From: Chinchilla lanigera
Lineage: Eukaryota > Chordata > Mammalia > Rodentia > Chinchillidae
Direction of reading: 5' to 3'
Assembly (NCBI RefSeq): GCF_000276665.1
Contig: NW_004955437.1
Span: forward strand, 4,280,398-4,344,397
DNA: 64,000 nucleotides
Shown: piece after piece, positions 44,800-55,529 of the stretch
Numbering within the stretch: position 1 is the stretch's first letter
Layout: every line of letters begins with the position of its first letter
The notes under the pieces: model-generated
The model's input: only the letters and a program-made list of their open reading frames with translations
Told to the model about the DNA's origin: nothing
The model's database searches: none
Program-made: the position numbers and the translations under genes

Positions 44800-45305
44800 T
44801 TTTTTCCTTGCAGTATATTTTTGTTTTCCATTTTTTGGTTATCTAGTTCTACTTGCTTGTCTTGTTCATTATGAAATCTGTTGTACTTTTCCTATCCTTT
44901 TTTTCCCACAACGCTGACTTTTTAAGGGTCTAGGCAAATCGTCTTGGAGAATGTCTTCCTACATTCTGGATTTGTCCGATTGCTTCCTGTTGAGCTAGGG
45001 CCCTGTCATGGAAAGTGCTAGGGCAAAGGGTGGGTGCTCACCTACTGGATTTTTCTGGCAAGTTGGCGTCAAAGGTCCGGCTCAGCCACGTGACCTTGAA
45101 TTTCCACAGTGGGCGGAAGCGGGTGTTTTAAGATTGTTGTTTTCTCTTTCTTGGCACTCAATGCCCCATGCCTGAAGCTCGGTCTCTGGCAAGGAAACTG
45201 GTACCCCTTTACTTTAGTCTAGCGCTTGTATTTATTAGAGACTGGAAATGGGATCACAGATTCAAGTAAAATATTCTTAGCAAGAATACTGCATAGGTTG
45301 TTGTC
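44800..45305. repeat. L1M-type 3'-end fossil, interrupted
   Basis: acgctgactttttaagggtc, tggagaatgtcttcctacat, tctggatttgtccgattgct, then after the 209-bp insertion gcgcttgtatttattagaga and agcaagaatactgcataggt, all in the order of an old L1 3' region. Orientation is not assigned. Confidence 0.7.
45001..45209. repeat. 209-bp direct repeat, copy B (inserted in L1 fossil)
   Basis: Near-identical copy of 43733-43941, with no poly(A), terminal repeats or recognisable target duplication. It interrupts an L1M-type element, so it is the derived copy. E-box at 45087-45092 and TGACCTTGA at 45091-45099 are retained. Confidence 0.95.
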
Positions 45306-45312
45306 ATATTTT

Positions 45313-45466
45313 TGTGTGTGTGTTTTTTGAGGCAGGGTCTCGCTATGCAGTGCAGGCTGGCCTTGAGCTCACTTTGTGGCCCAGGCTGGCCTCGAATTGG
45401 CAACGATCCTCCTGCCTCAGCCTCCTGAGTGCTGGGATTACAGGTGTGCACCACCGTGCCTGGCTT
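45313..45466 (-). repeat. B1-type SINE, antisense
   Basis: ggcagggtctcgctatgcag ... ctgggattacaggtgtgcac ... caccgtgcctggct, flanked by tgtcatattttt/tgtcacattttt. Confidence 0.94.
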
Positions 45467-47252
45467 TGCTGTCACATTTTTAATTTCCACGAGCCGCTTC
45501 TTATTCTGCAGATGTTACCTTTTCACATAGCATCTTATTCTTGTTTCAAAGGTTGCAGCATTTTTCTGAAAATATCTCCAAGACAGACTTGGTATATGGG
45601 GATACGGGGGGAATGTGCGTATCTGTATTCTGCTCTTGGCACTGTCTCTGAGTCTTTAAAGCATTCTTTCACGTTTCTTTATTTTGCTTCCTCTTTTTCA
45701 ATGTGTGGTCTGTCTGATATTGCCCAGGGAGCCCTTATTGTCTATTCATCTTTAAGACAGAAGCTCCGATTATATGACCAGGGCTATGCCTGGTGTACGC
45801 ACTGGCAAGCTGACGTTCTTGTCATGCGCTCCCTGAATACTGTGTCTGTAGGTCCTTTCTCTTGGGCCAGTTTCCCAAGAATCTGCTGAGTCCCCTGGAT
45901 TTGAGGGGGGAAATAGCTAGGGGACCCCGTATCCGGGTTCCTGTCCCGCTAAGGAGGAAGCTGGCTAGGAACCCAGGAGAAGCTTGAGGAGCCCAGGACT
46001 CTGCCTGATGATCCCTAAGAACTCCTGGGCTGCTGAGGGCTGGGGATGCCCGGGCCTCAGGTTTGACCCCAACCCCGGAGTTCTGCACTGCCCCTTTTCC
46101 CATGCCCGGCCCCAGACGTCTCAGTCTCCAGCGGTTCCGGGGGTCTGATGACCCATCCGACACCCTCTCCTCCCTGCCCCCTTTTCAGCTCATTTTCTCA
46201 CTCTGTTTCTCTTATTCCTTTAAAAATATCTCTCCCTGTTTCTCTCTCCCCCTCCCCTTCTTCTGCTCTCTCTTTCCCCACCCCCTCGTCCCTGACTTTG
46301 CCTTTTTACCCTACACGGGTGTTTTCAGCCAGGGCTCCCCCCAGCCCTGGGACACAGCTGGAAACTTGGGGGTTGGGGTGGGTGACAGGCAGAGGCCAGC
46401 GATGCTGCTAAATGCCTGCAGTGCACAGGGGAGAAGCATCCTCCAGCCTCCTGTGTCCATAGCAAAGCGGAGAAACTGCTCCGCTGTAACCCCTGCTTCA
46501 CCCCAGCCCTGATCCTCGTGGGGAACACAGCAGTGGATGCAGAGGCCCTGAGAAGGAGCCCAGACAGTGGGCGGGCCACGGGCTTCGGAATCTGCTGGTG
46601 TTGCTTTTGGCCTCTGCAGGGTCAGACGATCTGGTGGGAAAGGGCTCCTGGGCCACTCCGGCAGCTGCCGCCAGCTGTTTACCTGACTGCAGGGACCACC
46701 CTGGGCCTGGCTCGGGGCAGAGAATAAAAACCCAGCCGGCACCCACCGAGCCCACCCGAGCCTTTGACCACTGCCTGGTGGGTTCTGCCAGGCATGGCTG
46801 CTGGAAACCTGCCGGGGAGCCACTGGGAACCCAGCATGTGGATTACGGGAATGAGGAAGGGCCTGGCCCAGCTCAGTCACTGCAAGGCAACACCAGAAAA
46901 GCATCCACAGGCTGAGGCCACTCCCTGAAGGTAGCAGGAACGGAGTGGCTCTGGCCACTTAGGGAATGAGTCCAGGCCAGCTCAAGGCCAAGGGCAGAAC
47001 CCTGGAAAGACCTGACTGAAACCTACCTTGCGACCTTGGATCACGCCAGTGGCAAAGAGTACTTGTTGCCCCCACAGTATCCATGTTCCACTCTTAACAG
47101 TTGCATTTTTATCCAGGCATCTGGTTGGCCAGCTAAAGACTATGCTGAGCAGACTCTCTTGCAGCTATGTAGGACCACATGACTAAGTTTTAGCCAATGA
47201 GATGGGAGCAAAAGTGACATGGGCAGTATCTGGATCATGTCCTTAAAAGGAA
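45467..47252. other. Mostly unique intergenic sequence
   Basis: 45467-45780 may be older LINE-like DNA. 47080-47240 (gccagctaaagactatgctg, tagccaatgagatgggagca) resembles an ancient LTR. The rest is not recognised. AATAAAA at 46724-46730 lies upstream of a short GC-rich stretch but no promoter is supported. Confidence 0.4.
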
Positions 47253-47457
47253 AGGAGTACAAGCCAGGTGTTATGCACACACCTGTAATCCTAGCTACTC
47301 AGGAGGCTGAGGTAGGAGGATCTCAAGTTTAAGAGTAGTTTAGGCAACTTAGTAAGATCTTATCTTGAAATAAAAAATTAAAGAGGCTGGGGGTGTAGTG
47401 CAGAGGTAGAGTGTTTGCCTCTGAGTTCAATCTCCAGTACTAAAAAAAAAAAAAAAA
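47253..47457 (+). repeat. Composite B1-ID SINE, sense
   Basis: B1 part (gccaggtgttatgcacacac, gctactcaggaggctgaggt, tctcaagtttaagagtag), a short A-rich joint, then an ID part (gaggctgggggtgtagtgca, ctctgagttcaatctccagt) and poly-A. The clearest full composite copy. Confidence 0.8.
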
Positions 47458-47707
47458 AGGAATAGAAAGGGATCAAAGGGCAGGAGCTAGAGCAAAATAG
47501 GTATCACTTCTTATATCCCAACACTTTTTTAGATGAGAAAATGATGACCAGAGTTCACATTTATAGTTGACACAGGGTGAGAAAGAGACTTGAAGCCAGG
47601 TTCAAAGTGTTAGTCTGGAAGAGGCCCAAGGTTCTTTCCATTTCTGACATTCTGGGACTCCCTGAGGCCTGCTGGTCAAGGGTGTGGCGGGCACCAGGAG
47701 TCTGGCA

Positions 47708-47845
47708 GACTGGGGACTTTTATTTTTTGTTTGTTTTTTTGTTGTTTTTTTTCCGGTACCGGGAATCGAACTCATGACCTTGCGCTTGTCAGGCAGGCGC
47801 TGTGCCGCTGAGCTAAATCCCCAGCCCCTGACTGGGGAATTTTAT
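47708..47845 (-). mobile_element. ID-like SINE with 16-bp TSD
   Basis: Body 47724-47829 (poly-T, ccggtaccgggaatcgaact, gctgagctaaatccccagcc) between gactggggacttttat and gactggggaattttat (one mismatch). Confidence 0.95.
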
Positions 47846-50144
47846 ATTCATCTTAGTACAGTGGTTCTCCCTACCCACTGTCATTTGGTCAAATTGACAA
47901 ACCAGCCACATTCTGTGCTACCTAAGGGCCTTTCCATGTGCTGGTCCCAATAACTGGGATATGTTTCTTTCCCCTTTTCACAGAGGTGACCTTTTCAAGA
48001 TGCAGCTTGTGCAGGGAAACCTTACCCGGCAACCCACCAGATAGAAAGCCCCAGGAGGGCAGGGACTATCGGGAGCTGGCTGAAGCCAGAAACTGATCAC
48101 ACGCTAGGCAAGCAGGTTCGAAGACAAAGAGCTCCTGAGGCAATCCACCTGAGCAAGCCACTTCAGTCCAGAGAACACCAAGCCCAGAGACAATCCAAGA
48201 AATCTGTTGCTAGGCAAAGTGATATCACATGATATCAACTTTGTCAAATGTAGAAATAAACTCCCCTACGGCGGTGGAGCAACCCCTTTCCTCCCGTCCA
48301 GAGAGAGGGCTCCACCTGACCTCAGCTCTTGTCTGCTTATTTTTCCCATCCTCTCCCGTCTTTCCCCTGGGAACATCAAGAAGTTTAAGGGCGGCAGCAA
48401 GGGGCCATGTCTGACTCTCACTTCAGGCTGGTGCCTAGCAGGACACCACAACAAACATCGACAGGGAAATGGAAGAAGCCAGGGATGGAGCCCTGCCTGG
48501 AGCTTGGGAGATGATCAGGCTGGGCTTCCAAAGTGCCTTCCACATGCTAGTGCAGAGTCTTCTGAGATCTGTGACCTACTTCACCTGGGGGAAACCTTGT
48601 CCACATCCGTGAGTTCCCAGGAGGGATCCCTTCAGGTTGCTTCTGTGTGTGGGTCCCCAGGGCTCTGTTCAGCAGGTCTGGGGACCCACAGTTCTGCATT
48701 TTCAGGATGCTCTTCCATTGGGCAAACACTACTGGCCTGTGAATGATGATGCTCTCCAGTTGCGTGATCACAGAGGGCCTCGGTTTCCCTTCATGTCCAT
48801 CTGTCTACTTGTTGGTGTTTTTTGTTTGACAGGGTTTGTTGTCCCATCCCCTTCCCAGGAAAGCATCCAAGATCAAGACCTTGCAGGTCCCAGCCAGAAG
48901 CGCCTACCACACGCCTGGGCACTGTGCCCTGCGTGTCTTTGAGGAGCCACCAGTTGCCACCTCCTACCTTCCTCTGGCCAGTTCTCCATCTTGGCATCGG
49001 TGGCTGCTGTGACACCTTTGGACGGGAGCCACCCTTTTAGCTTTGTGTTTTCCGGGTTAATTGGCTTTGGCTTTGACACACAAAAGGCTCTGTGTGTGCC
49101 TGTGTAGGAAAGTTACATCAGAAAGGTGAGCTTGGCCTGCCCACAGGGCCCCCTTGTTGCATAGTGTGTCTGTCCCTCTGTCTCAGTCCGCGGGAACTTG
49201 GTGTTGATTCTGGCAGTGCCCGTCGGTCTCTCTGGCTCTCTTAGCTCTGGGGTGGGGGTGGCACTGGAAGTGGTAAACGGAAAAGGCCAGGACACCAGAG
49301 CTTCACTCTGCCCTGCCCCTGTGGCTGTCACTGAATCAGTGTCTTGTTCACCCACCAGCCTGGCAGAGTGGCCCTGAGGCGAACACCTCCCCCTGTGTCC
49401 CCAGAGCTCAGGACTGGCCACACCACAAGGAAGTCTGGCCGAACCCTAATTTCTGCCCGGGACGTGCCAAGGTAAGAGGAGTGGGAGCTGGGTGCCGCCC
49501 CAGCCCTGTGGACGGGGCAGGGCGGTGCCTTGGAACCAGCCAGGACCCAGTCTCCTCTCTGTACCGGTGCCCTCCCTGTATGGCTGGGATCACACATTCG
49601 CAGTCACACTGGGAAATTTTCCTTCAAGGGGAGCTAGCAGGCTCCACCAGGAAGGCCCTGGGCCCCAAGGAAGACAACTCCAGCTCCAGTGTCCTGTCTT
49701 CTCCGCGAGCGGGCTCCGCGCCCCTGGCACTGTGAGTTGTCACTTCGAGCATCTGTGGTCATGCTGGTGTCAATTTCTGCGTCCCCCTTCCCCCAGCCTG
49801 GGCTGCAAGGAAAGAACTGGTCTGGAGCTTGGCTGAAACCAGTTGATTACACGGTTCGTCTGCACCCCCAGATCACTCACACATGCTCCCCATTCTTTCC
49901 CCCACCCAGACAGTGTCAATTCCAGCGTGTAGCCGCTGGTCTTCACGTTGCTTATAAAACTGGGGTGTCCCTTTCTGGGGACAGAACGTGACTAGGGCTA
50001 CGCAAAGACAGGGTGTTTTACAAATATCATTGCACCGGAACCCCGTTTTGGGTCCCTTCCTGCCCACACCCTTGACCGCCCCCAGCCCTAAAGCCCAAAC
50101 AAGGGCCATGGACACTCTTGGAAGATGCCAAGCCCTGCACTTCC
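47846..50144. other. Unique intergenic sequence
   Basis: No gene or interspersed repeat recognised. Two RFX-like motifs lie at 48206-48218 and 50209-50221 (see findings). Confidence 0.45.
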
Positions 50145-50166
50145 TGTGTGTGTGTGTGTGTGTGTG
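50145..50166. repeat. (TG)n microsatellite
   Basis: About eleven TG units. Confidence 0.95.
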
Positions 50167-50869
50167 CAAGGAAACAGCCCCAAGGGGGTGGAGCTCTCAC
50201 CCCATCCAGTTACCATGGAGATAGGGTGAGTCAATCAGGGAGCTGTCACTCAGAGCCTCAGAGTGCAAGGGGGTTCAAGGCCCCTGAGTCAGGGCGGGCC
50301 TGGAGTCTCCCTGTGAGAGTGAGACCTGACTCACACCTGTCCATGTCACCGGAGTTCCTAGAGCCTGGGCTGTGCTCTTTGGCACTTATTAAGATCTAGT
50401 TCTGAGTGCGTGTGTAAGACTTGCTTCTCCACGTCCAGGGGTGTGAATGTGGGTGATTGCGCTTGTGCAAGAGCACGTGCTGGGGAAGAAGCTGCAGAGA
50501 CCCAGAAAGGAACAGGGAGGGAGGAAGACAGTGACAGGGAAGAGAGGGACACTCTACAGACACCCTGGGAGGGGGGTGTCTCCCCTCAGACTGGGGCTCC
50601 CGCAGGAAGGGGTTGGGGGGAGGTGGCCAGGAGACTAGGGCACCAGGATTATCTCTACCCTTCCCAGGGTGTGTGACCAGGCATTTCTCTGCTCCGGGGC
50701 TCAGTTTTTCCATCTATGGAATGGGGAGAATGGATTTGTTCAGTGGTTGGCAGCACTGTCCCTTCTCTACAAGCCGGGACAATCCTGAGAAGCAAGTCTT
50801 GAAAAGCTGAAAATACAAAGCCTGTGGTCCTGGAGGGTCTTTGGAGACCCTGTAGCCCAGCCCAGTCCC

Positions 50870-51310
50870 TACCAGCTCCCCGTGCTCCCCGGGACAGGCG
50901 CCGGGGAGCCCACGATGCAAAGAGGAAAAGGTGGGTGCACAGAGGGCGGAGCAGCGCAGCGAGGTGGTGGGTGAGGATGTCGGGGCTGCAGGGACACGGC
51001 TCCTGTGACTGGGTTGGGGCTGAGCGCGGGTGTTCGTGGAGACCAAGGAGCGGCTCCCCAAGAGACCCCAGGAGGACCTCGTCCCTGAAGGGCGAGGCCC
51101 TGTTCCCCGGGGAGAGGGGGCTGGGAAGGGTCCGCAGCTGCGAGCTCGGGCTTCCGGACGCGGAGCCCCGCGCCACCTCCGCAGCCCTCGGTCGCCGGTG
51201 CCCGTAGCCCATCACGCGGGCGCCGCTGCCCCCTGGTGGTCACGCCGGCAGCACAGCCACAGGCTCGAGCCCCTGGGACACTGCGGGGCGGGACGGGGTG
51301 AAGATCTTGC
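50870..51310. promoter_or_regulatory. Orphan CpG island
   Basis: By hand count about 30 CpG in 51001-51300 at roughly 70% GC, an observed/expected near 0.8; flanking intergenic DNA is CpG-poor. It lies about 17.5 kb past the KCNK5 poly(A) site and is not associated with any recognised exon. Frames across it (for example 50869-51510 minus, 213 codons) have no known domain. Could be an unannotated promoter, an enhancer or boundary element. Confidence 0.7.
51224..51242 (-). promoter_or_regulatory. Strong CTCF-type binding motif
   Basis: Minus strand reads TGACCACCAGGGGGCAGCG, matching the core CCACCAGGGGGCRSY of the vertebrate CTCF consensus at every major position. It sits inside the CpG island. 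Occupancy is inferred. Confidence 0.7.
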
Positions 51311-51714
51311 ATCACCTGCTCCTCTGGGCTCAGAACTGGGGAACTCAACTCAGGGTGTCTCTGCCTCTGGCTTCCCTTCCCCTCAGCCCAGGCCTCACAC
51401 CCGGGAGCCACCAGAACGCAAACCCATGTTATGCGGCAGACCCAGTTCCCCTGGGGCGGGGGTCTAGGGAGCACCCTTGCGTCCCGGCGGAAGACCCCAC
51501 AGCTACACACATACCTAGGGGAGCGGAACGCCTAGGGTCACAGGCACCCATCAGCCCAGGGAAAGCGAGCCGGGGATTTTGCAGGGGACAGAGGCGGGAG
51601 GGAGAGTGGGAGGAAAGAGACCGGGGTGCGCGGCCCCAGGGATGGGGTCCTCAAGATTCTGTTAAGCCGTCCTTCCGCTGTCTCCTTGAGCCTATCTTTC
51701 CTTGTTAAGTGGGT

Positions 51715-51965
51715 GCAGGGGTTCCCTCTGGGACCTGCCTTCCCAGCATGCCTTTGTGCATCTGCCGAGAGCTCCTTTACCTGGAACCCCTGCTGGCTCC
51801 CCATTGCCCACTGGACAAAGCTCAGGTGCTTCCATCTGGCCCTTGGGGGCCCTTCAGCCCGGCGGATCCCTACCTTCCAATCTCTTCTCCACCTCCGTGA
51901 CACCTTCATGGTCACACTGGGTGGATTCATCTCTCTTACAAGGGCTTTGGGGTTCCCTACCTAGA
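51715..51965. repeat. Possible LINE-2 fragment
   Basis: catctgccgagagctccttt, acctggaacccctgctggct, ccccattgcccactggacaa and gcttccatctggcccttggg resemble an old L2 3' region. Confidence 0.5.
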
Positions 51966-52052
51966 TGTCTTTGTGCCTTCTGCTTGGCGAGCCCCCCAAG
52001 CCCTTGTCTGGCCGTTCACATCCTGCCGACCGGGTTCAACGCTGCTTATTAA

Positions 52053-52250
52053 GCACCTCAGAGCCGGGCGTGGTGGTGCACACCTATAATCCCAGCACTT
52101 TGGAGGCTGAGGCAGGAGGATCCTTGCAAGTTCGAGTCCAGCCTGAGCTACAAAGTGAGCTCAAGGCCAGCCTGAATTGCATAGAGAGACTTGTCTCAAA
52201 AGGACAAAAATAAATAAATAAATAAATAAACATAAAAAAGCATCTCACCG
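52053..52250 (+). mobile_element. B1-type SINE, full length
   Basis: gccgggcgtggtggtgcaca ... gcaagttcgagtccagcctg ... second block ... (AAAT)n tail, bracketed by aagcacctca and aagcatctca. Among the least diverged copies. Confidence 0.94.
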
Positions 52251-52480
52251 AGGGTGCCCAGCGGTGGTCAACATGCCCCACAACATGTTGCAAGGATGTG
52301 TGCACAGGAGCTGAAATGCCAGGGAATTCCTGCTGAATGTCAGGTCAGCAGGGCTTGGGATTTCAGAGAACACGGATACTGTGAGAGAGAATCAGAGAAA
52401 GTTTCCTCCAGCGCCTGAGCCAAACTTCCTCATGGAAGCAGAGCTACTTCCCAACAGCCTAAAGAACGCGTGTGATGGAG

Positions 52481-52566
52481 CCGGGGATATAGCTCAGTGG
52501 CATAAGCGCCTGCCTGGCAAGTGCAAGGTCGTGAGTTCGATCCCTGGTAGAAAGAAAAAGAAAAAA
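52481..52566 (+). repeat. ID-like SINE
   Basis: gagccggggatatagctcag, gcctgcctggcaagtgcaag, gtgagttcgatccctggtag, A/G-rich tail. Confidence 0.94.
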
Positions 52567-52567
52567 C

Positions 52568-52568
<1 letters not shown>

Positions 52569-52602
<34 letters not shown>
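52569..52602. repeat. (TG)n microsatellite
   Basis: About sixteen TG units with one early GAG interruption, next to the SINE tail. Confidence 0.95.
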
Positions 52603-53075
52603 ATGTGAGTGGTGGGACACTGAGGACTCACACCTCTAGCTGATGAAGAGAGAACATAAGGAACTCTGTGTTGACAGTAATACTCCTCTGTCTGCACAGT
52701 AGCTTGCTAGCTTAATAATTCGGGTTTTGATTAATCAGAAAAAAAAGTGCATCATGTTAGAAGCTGGGGTGAGGGGAGCATCAGGCACAGCTCACACAGG
52801 TTTTGTGAAATTAGAGAAGTACATAGGTACATAGGTCCTGACCACTTGATTCTGGAAGGCGGTACAAAGAGTTTCAGGAATGAAAAGACAGCTATGTGTA
52901 ATGTGAAAGCACCGAAGCACTTTCTTTATCTTCATACCCCAGTGCCTGGACCAGCAGTAGATATTTGGTAGACAGGTACTTGTCTCTGTTTATTCAGAGT
53001 TATCAGAATAGTTGAGAGGGAATTACCTGTTTGTGGAATCCAGAGCCGGCCAGCTGGGCAGCAGTAGGACTGCAG

Positions 53076-53094
53076 CACTGCCACCTTGTGGCAT
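53076..53094 (-). promoter_or_regulatory. Second CTCF-like motif
   Basis: Minus strand ATGCCACAAGGTGGCAGTG matches CCASYAGRKGGCRS with one mismatch (A for C in the centre). Same orientation as the site at 51224. Weaker candidate. Confidence 0.4.
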
Positions 53095-53137
53095 CACCTA
53101 TAAATTACAGGCTAACCTTTCGTGGCAACAGAAACTT

Positions 53138-53248
53138 TTTTTTTTGAGACCGGGTCTTGCTAAATTGACCAAGCTAGGCTCAAATTTTCAGTCCTCCTGC
53201 CTTAGTTTCCCCAGTAGCTGAGGTTCCAGGTGTGCACCACTGTGTGCA
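53138..53248 (-). repeat. Diverged B1-type SINE, antisense
   Basis: tttttgagaccgggtcttgc, ctaaattgaccaagctaggc, agtcctcctgccttagtttc, gtgtgcaccactgtg. Confidence 0.75.
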
Positions 53249-53399
53249 TCAAGATCTAACCTCTTGAATGTTGAAGTGTTGCTGACAGTGCTCACACTAG
53301 CACTATCCTGCCGGTTTCTTCTTTCCCCAAGGCCTCAGCTAAGAAAGTCAATTCCACGCAGCTCCTTTGAATTCGTGAAGGCGTTCAAGCTCATTTATT

Positions 53400-53553
53400 T
53401 TATTTTATTTTAGTCTTTTTGAGACAGGATCTCACTGTGCAGTTCAGGCTGGCCTTGAGCTCATTTTGTAGCCCAGGCTGGTCTCGAACTTGCAATGATC
53501 CTCCTGCCTCAGCCTCCTGAGTGCGGGATTATAGGCGTGCACCACCATGCCTG
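53400..53553 (-). repeat. B1-type SINE, antisense
   Basis: ATTTT-rich tail, tgagacaggatctcactgtg, doubled left block, caccaccatgcctgac; flanked by tcaagctcatt/tcaagcccatt. Confidence 0.94.
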
Positions 53554-53717
53554 ACTCAAGCCCATTCAAAGAGCAGAATGGACAATTTATGTGACCATTT
53601 AGCTTCCAGGCCCCGCTCCAAAATGGTATCCAATCCCGATTCTAGGTGTTTTGAACTTGGGATCCCAGCATGGTTTCAGGGGTACACCAATCTTTTGACA
53701 GTATGTGTGAGCAAATT

Positions 53718-53745
<28 letters not shown>
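53718..53745. repeat. (TG)n microsatellite
   Basis: About thirteen TG units adjoining the composite SINE that follows. Confidence 0.95.
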
Positions 53746-53748
<3 letters not shown>

Positions 53749-53751
53749 TAC

Positions 53752-53941
53752 TAGGGATTGAAATCTGGTCATTCACACTGAGCTACACCCTCAGTCCTTT
53801 TTAAAAAAATTTTTGAAATTTTGAGACAGGATACAGGTATTGATAAGTCTCTAAATTGCCCAGGCTGAGTTCAACTTTTGATCCTCCTGCCTCAGCCTCC
53901 CAGAGTGCTGAGATTATAAGCGTGGACCACCATGACCAGCT
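53752..53941 (-). repeat. Composite ID plus B1 SINE, antisense
   Basis: ID part (actagggattgaaatctggt, gctacaccctcagtcctttt) then antisense B1 (ttttgagacaggatacaggt ... cctcccagagtgctgagatt). Older than the simple ID copies. Confidence 0.7.
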
Positions 53942-54179
53942 TGTGTATTTTTTCTGAGGAGGAAATCTATATCCTTTTGACCAGATTCCCAAAGGGATCT
54001 GTGACTTGAAAAAGATGAACAAAATCTCTGCTCTGGGGTACAGCAGGTCAAAGCCGACTCTGAAAGGAGGAGAGGAGCTTATTGTCTATAGGATGGAGAC
54101 AGAGAAACAGCGGAGATATTAAACTTCCAAACCCATCCAAGATTTGATCTCTTCCCAGCCTGACCCCCCCCCCCATGTC

Positions 54180-54830
54180 CCGCCTTCTCTCCGTCCGTCA
54201 CCTTAGGAGCAAAGAGAAAACTTAAGCTTCATGTGCCGATGAATGACCATCTGTCCTTCCAAAGGTTTATGGGGGAAAGGAAGAATTTTATAGCCTTCTA
54301 GGGAAACAGATTAATCCAAATTAGCTTAAGGCAAAGGAATCGGGCACTTGTGATAACACCGTTGTTAAAAAACAACCCCTTATTTGTCTCCGGATCAGGT
54401 GCACGGCTCTGCCTGGGAAGGTGATGAATGATTTCCTTATGTTTTCCACTTGGGGAAAGCGCCTGCTTTTATCTCTGTGATTGCTTCTTTATTTGGTAAC
54501 TCGAAAACTTATCTGTTTTCTCTAATATAATTGCTTGGCCCTTCTCTTCAGCTCCAAGGAATGTCAGCACAGCTTTCTTTCCTTTTTCCTCTGGAATTTA
54601 ATATTGTTTAAGCAAACTAATTGGACTCTATTTCACTTTGCTTTATTTTCCTCCACCAGACCTAGCAGTAGGCTGTTTGGCTTTTGCTTGTTTTGCTCCT
54701 TCACAAAATCTCACTTATGAAGCTCCCGGAGGAGGACATCGGATATTGCTCCTATTTTCCTTCCTCTCTTTCCTTAAATAAATATTGCTCCTCCTGCCGC
54801 AGGGCTCTGGGCACAGCTGCAGGGCAGGCG
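54180..54830. promoter_or_regulatory. Repeat-free AT-rich block, candidate distal enhancer
   Basis: About 650 bp without any recognised repeat in an otherwise SINE-packed interval. Contains GATA-type sites (tgataa 54351; ttatct 54479 and 54519), a homeodomain-type agattaatcc (54308) and a palindromic gttgttaaaaaacaac (54362). Looks like constrained non-coding DNA; conservation was not measured. Confidence 0.4.
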
Positions 54831-55529
54831 GGAGGATGAGCGGGGCGTCAGTAAAGCTCAGGGGCTTCCTCAGGGACCAACTTCCTCCTCCCTAGCCAGA
54901 GCCTCCAGGCACAAGTTTGCAGGTCGTTCACCCCGCAAAGGCGCTGACATGCAGCTGCCACTCAACCGGCTGCACCATCCTCAGTGTTCCCTAGCAGGTC
55001 CAAGTGCGGGAAGGGCACCTTTTCTCACTTGCACAAAGGGACTGAATGGGCTAGAAGTAGCCCTAGCTCTATGTTTACGAGAGCGGAAAAATATTAATAT
55101 TCTGGACATCCACTTAAGAGCCTGTAGCTCTTATCTTGACTATTTAGCACCTTCTCCAACCCCCTCTGCTTGGCTGAGTAAGAGATACGGGGACCCTGTT
55201 ACTTCGGGCGCTCCATCTGTTACTCAGCAGATTTGACCCCATTCATCCATCCACTTCAAAAATATGGGACCTCCGGGGAGGTGGGGGGCAGACGGGGTTA
55301 GGTTTGAAGGAAAGAGGTACCAGGTGAAGAGAACTTTCCCAGCGACATGAACACGCCATCTCTGAGGACACCTTTCTGCCTTTGACAGGGGTCCTTCCCC
55401 TCCCACGCGAGAGTCGAGAGTCGCGGTGTGTACGCGTCCCACACCGAGAGCAGCCTCCGTGTCACTGTGCATGTGATCAATCCAGGCGGTGCCTGCAGGC
55501 GGCGTCACAGGGCAGCTGCAGCGCGGGGG
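54831..55529. other. Unique intergenic sequence, no gene
   Basis: Repeat-free stretch between the two candidate regulatory blocks; nothing further recognised. Confidence 0.45.

Noticed and set aside
46724..46800. TATA-type promoter (AATAAAA with GC-rich downstream DNA)
   Set aside because: AATAAAA is a weak TATA variant, no CpG island or initiator supports it, and the following ATG frame has no known product.
52569..53745. Repeat array that might be CRISPR-like
   Set aside because: These are (TG)n microsatellites and SINEs in a mammalian genome, not spaced direct repeats.
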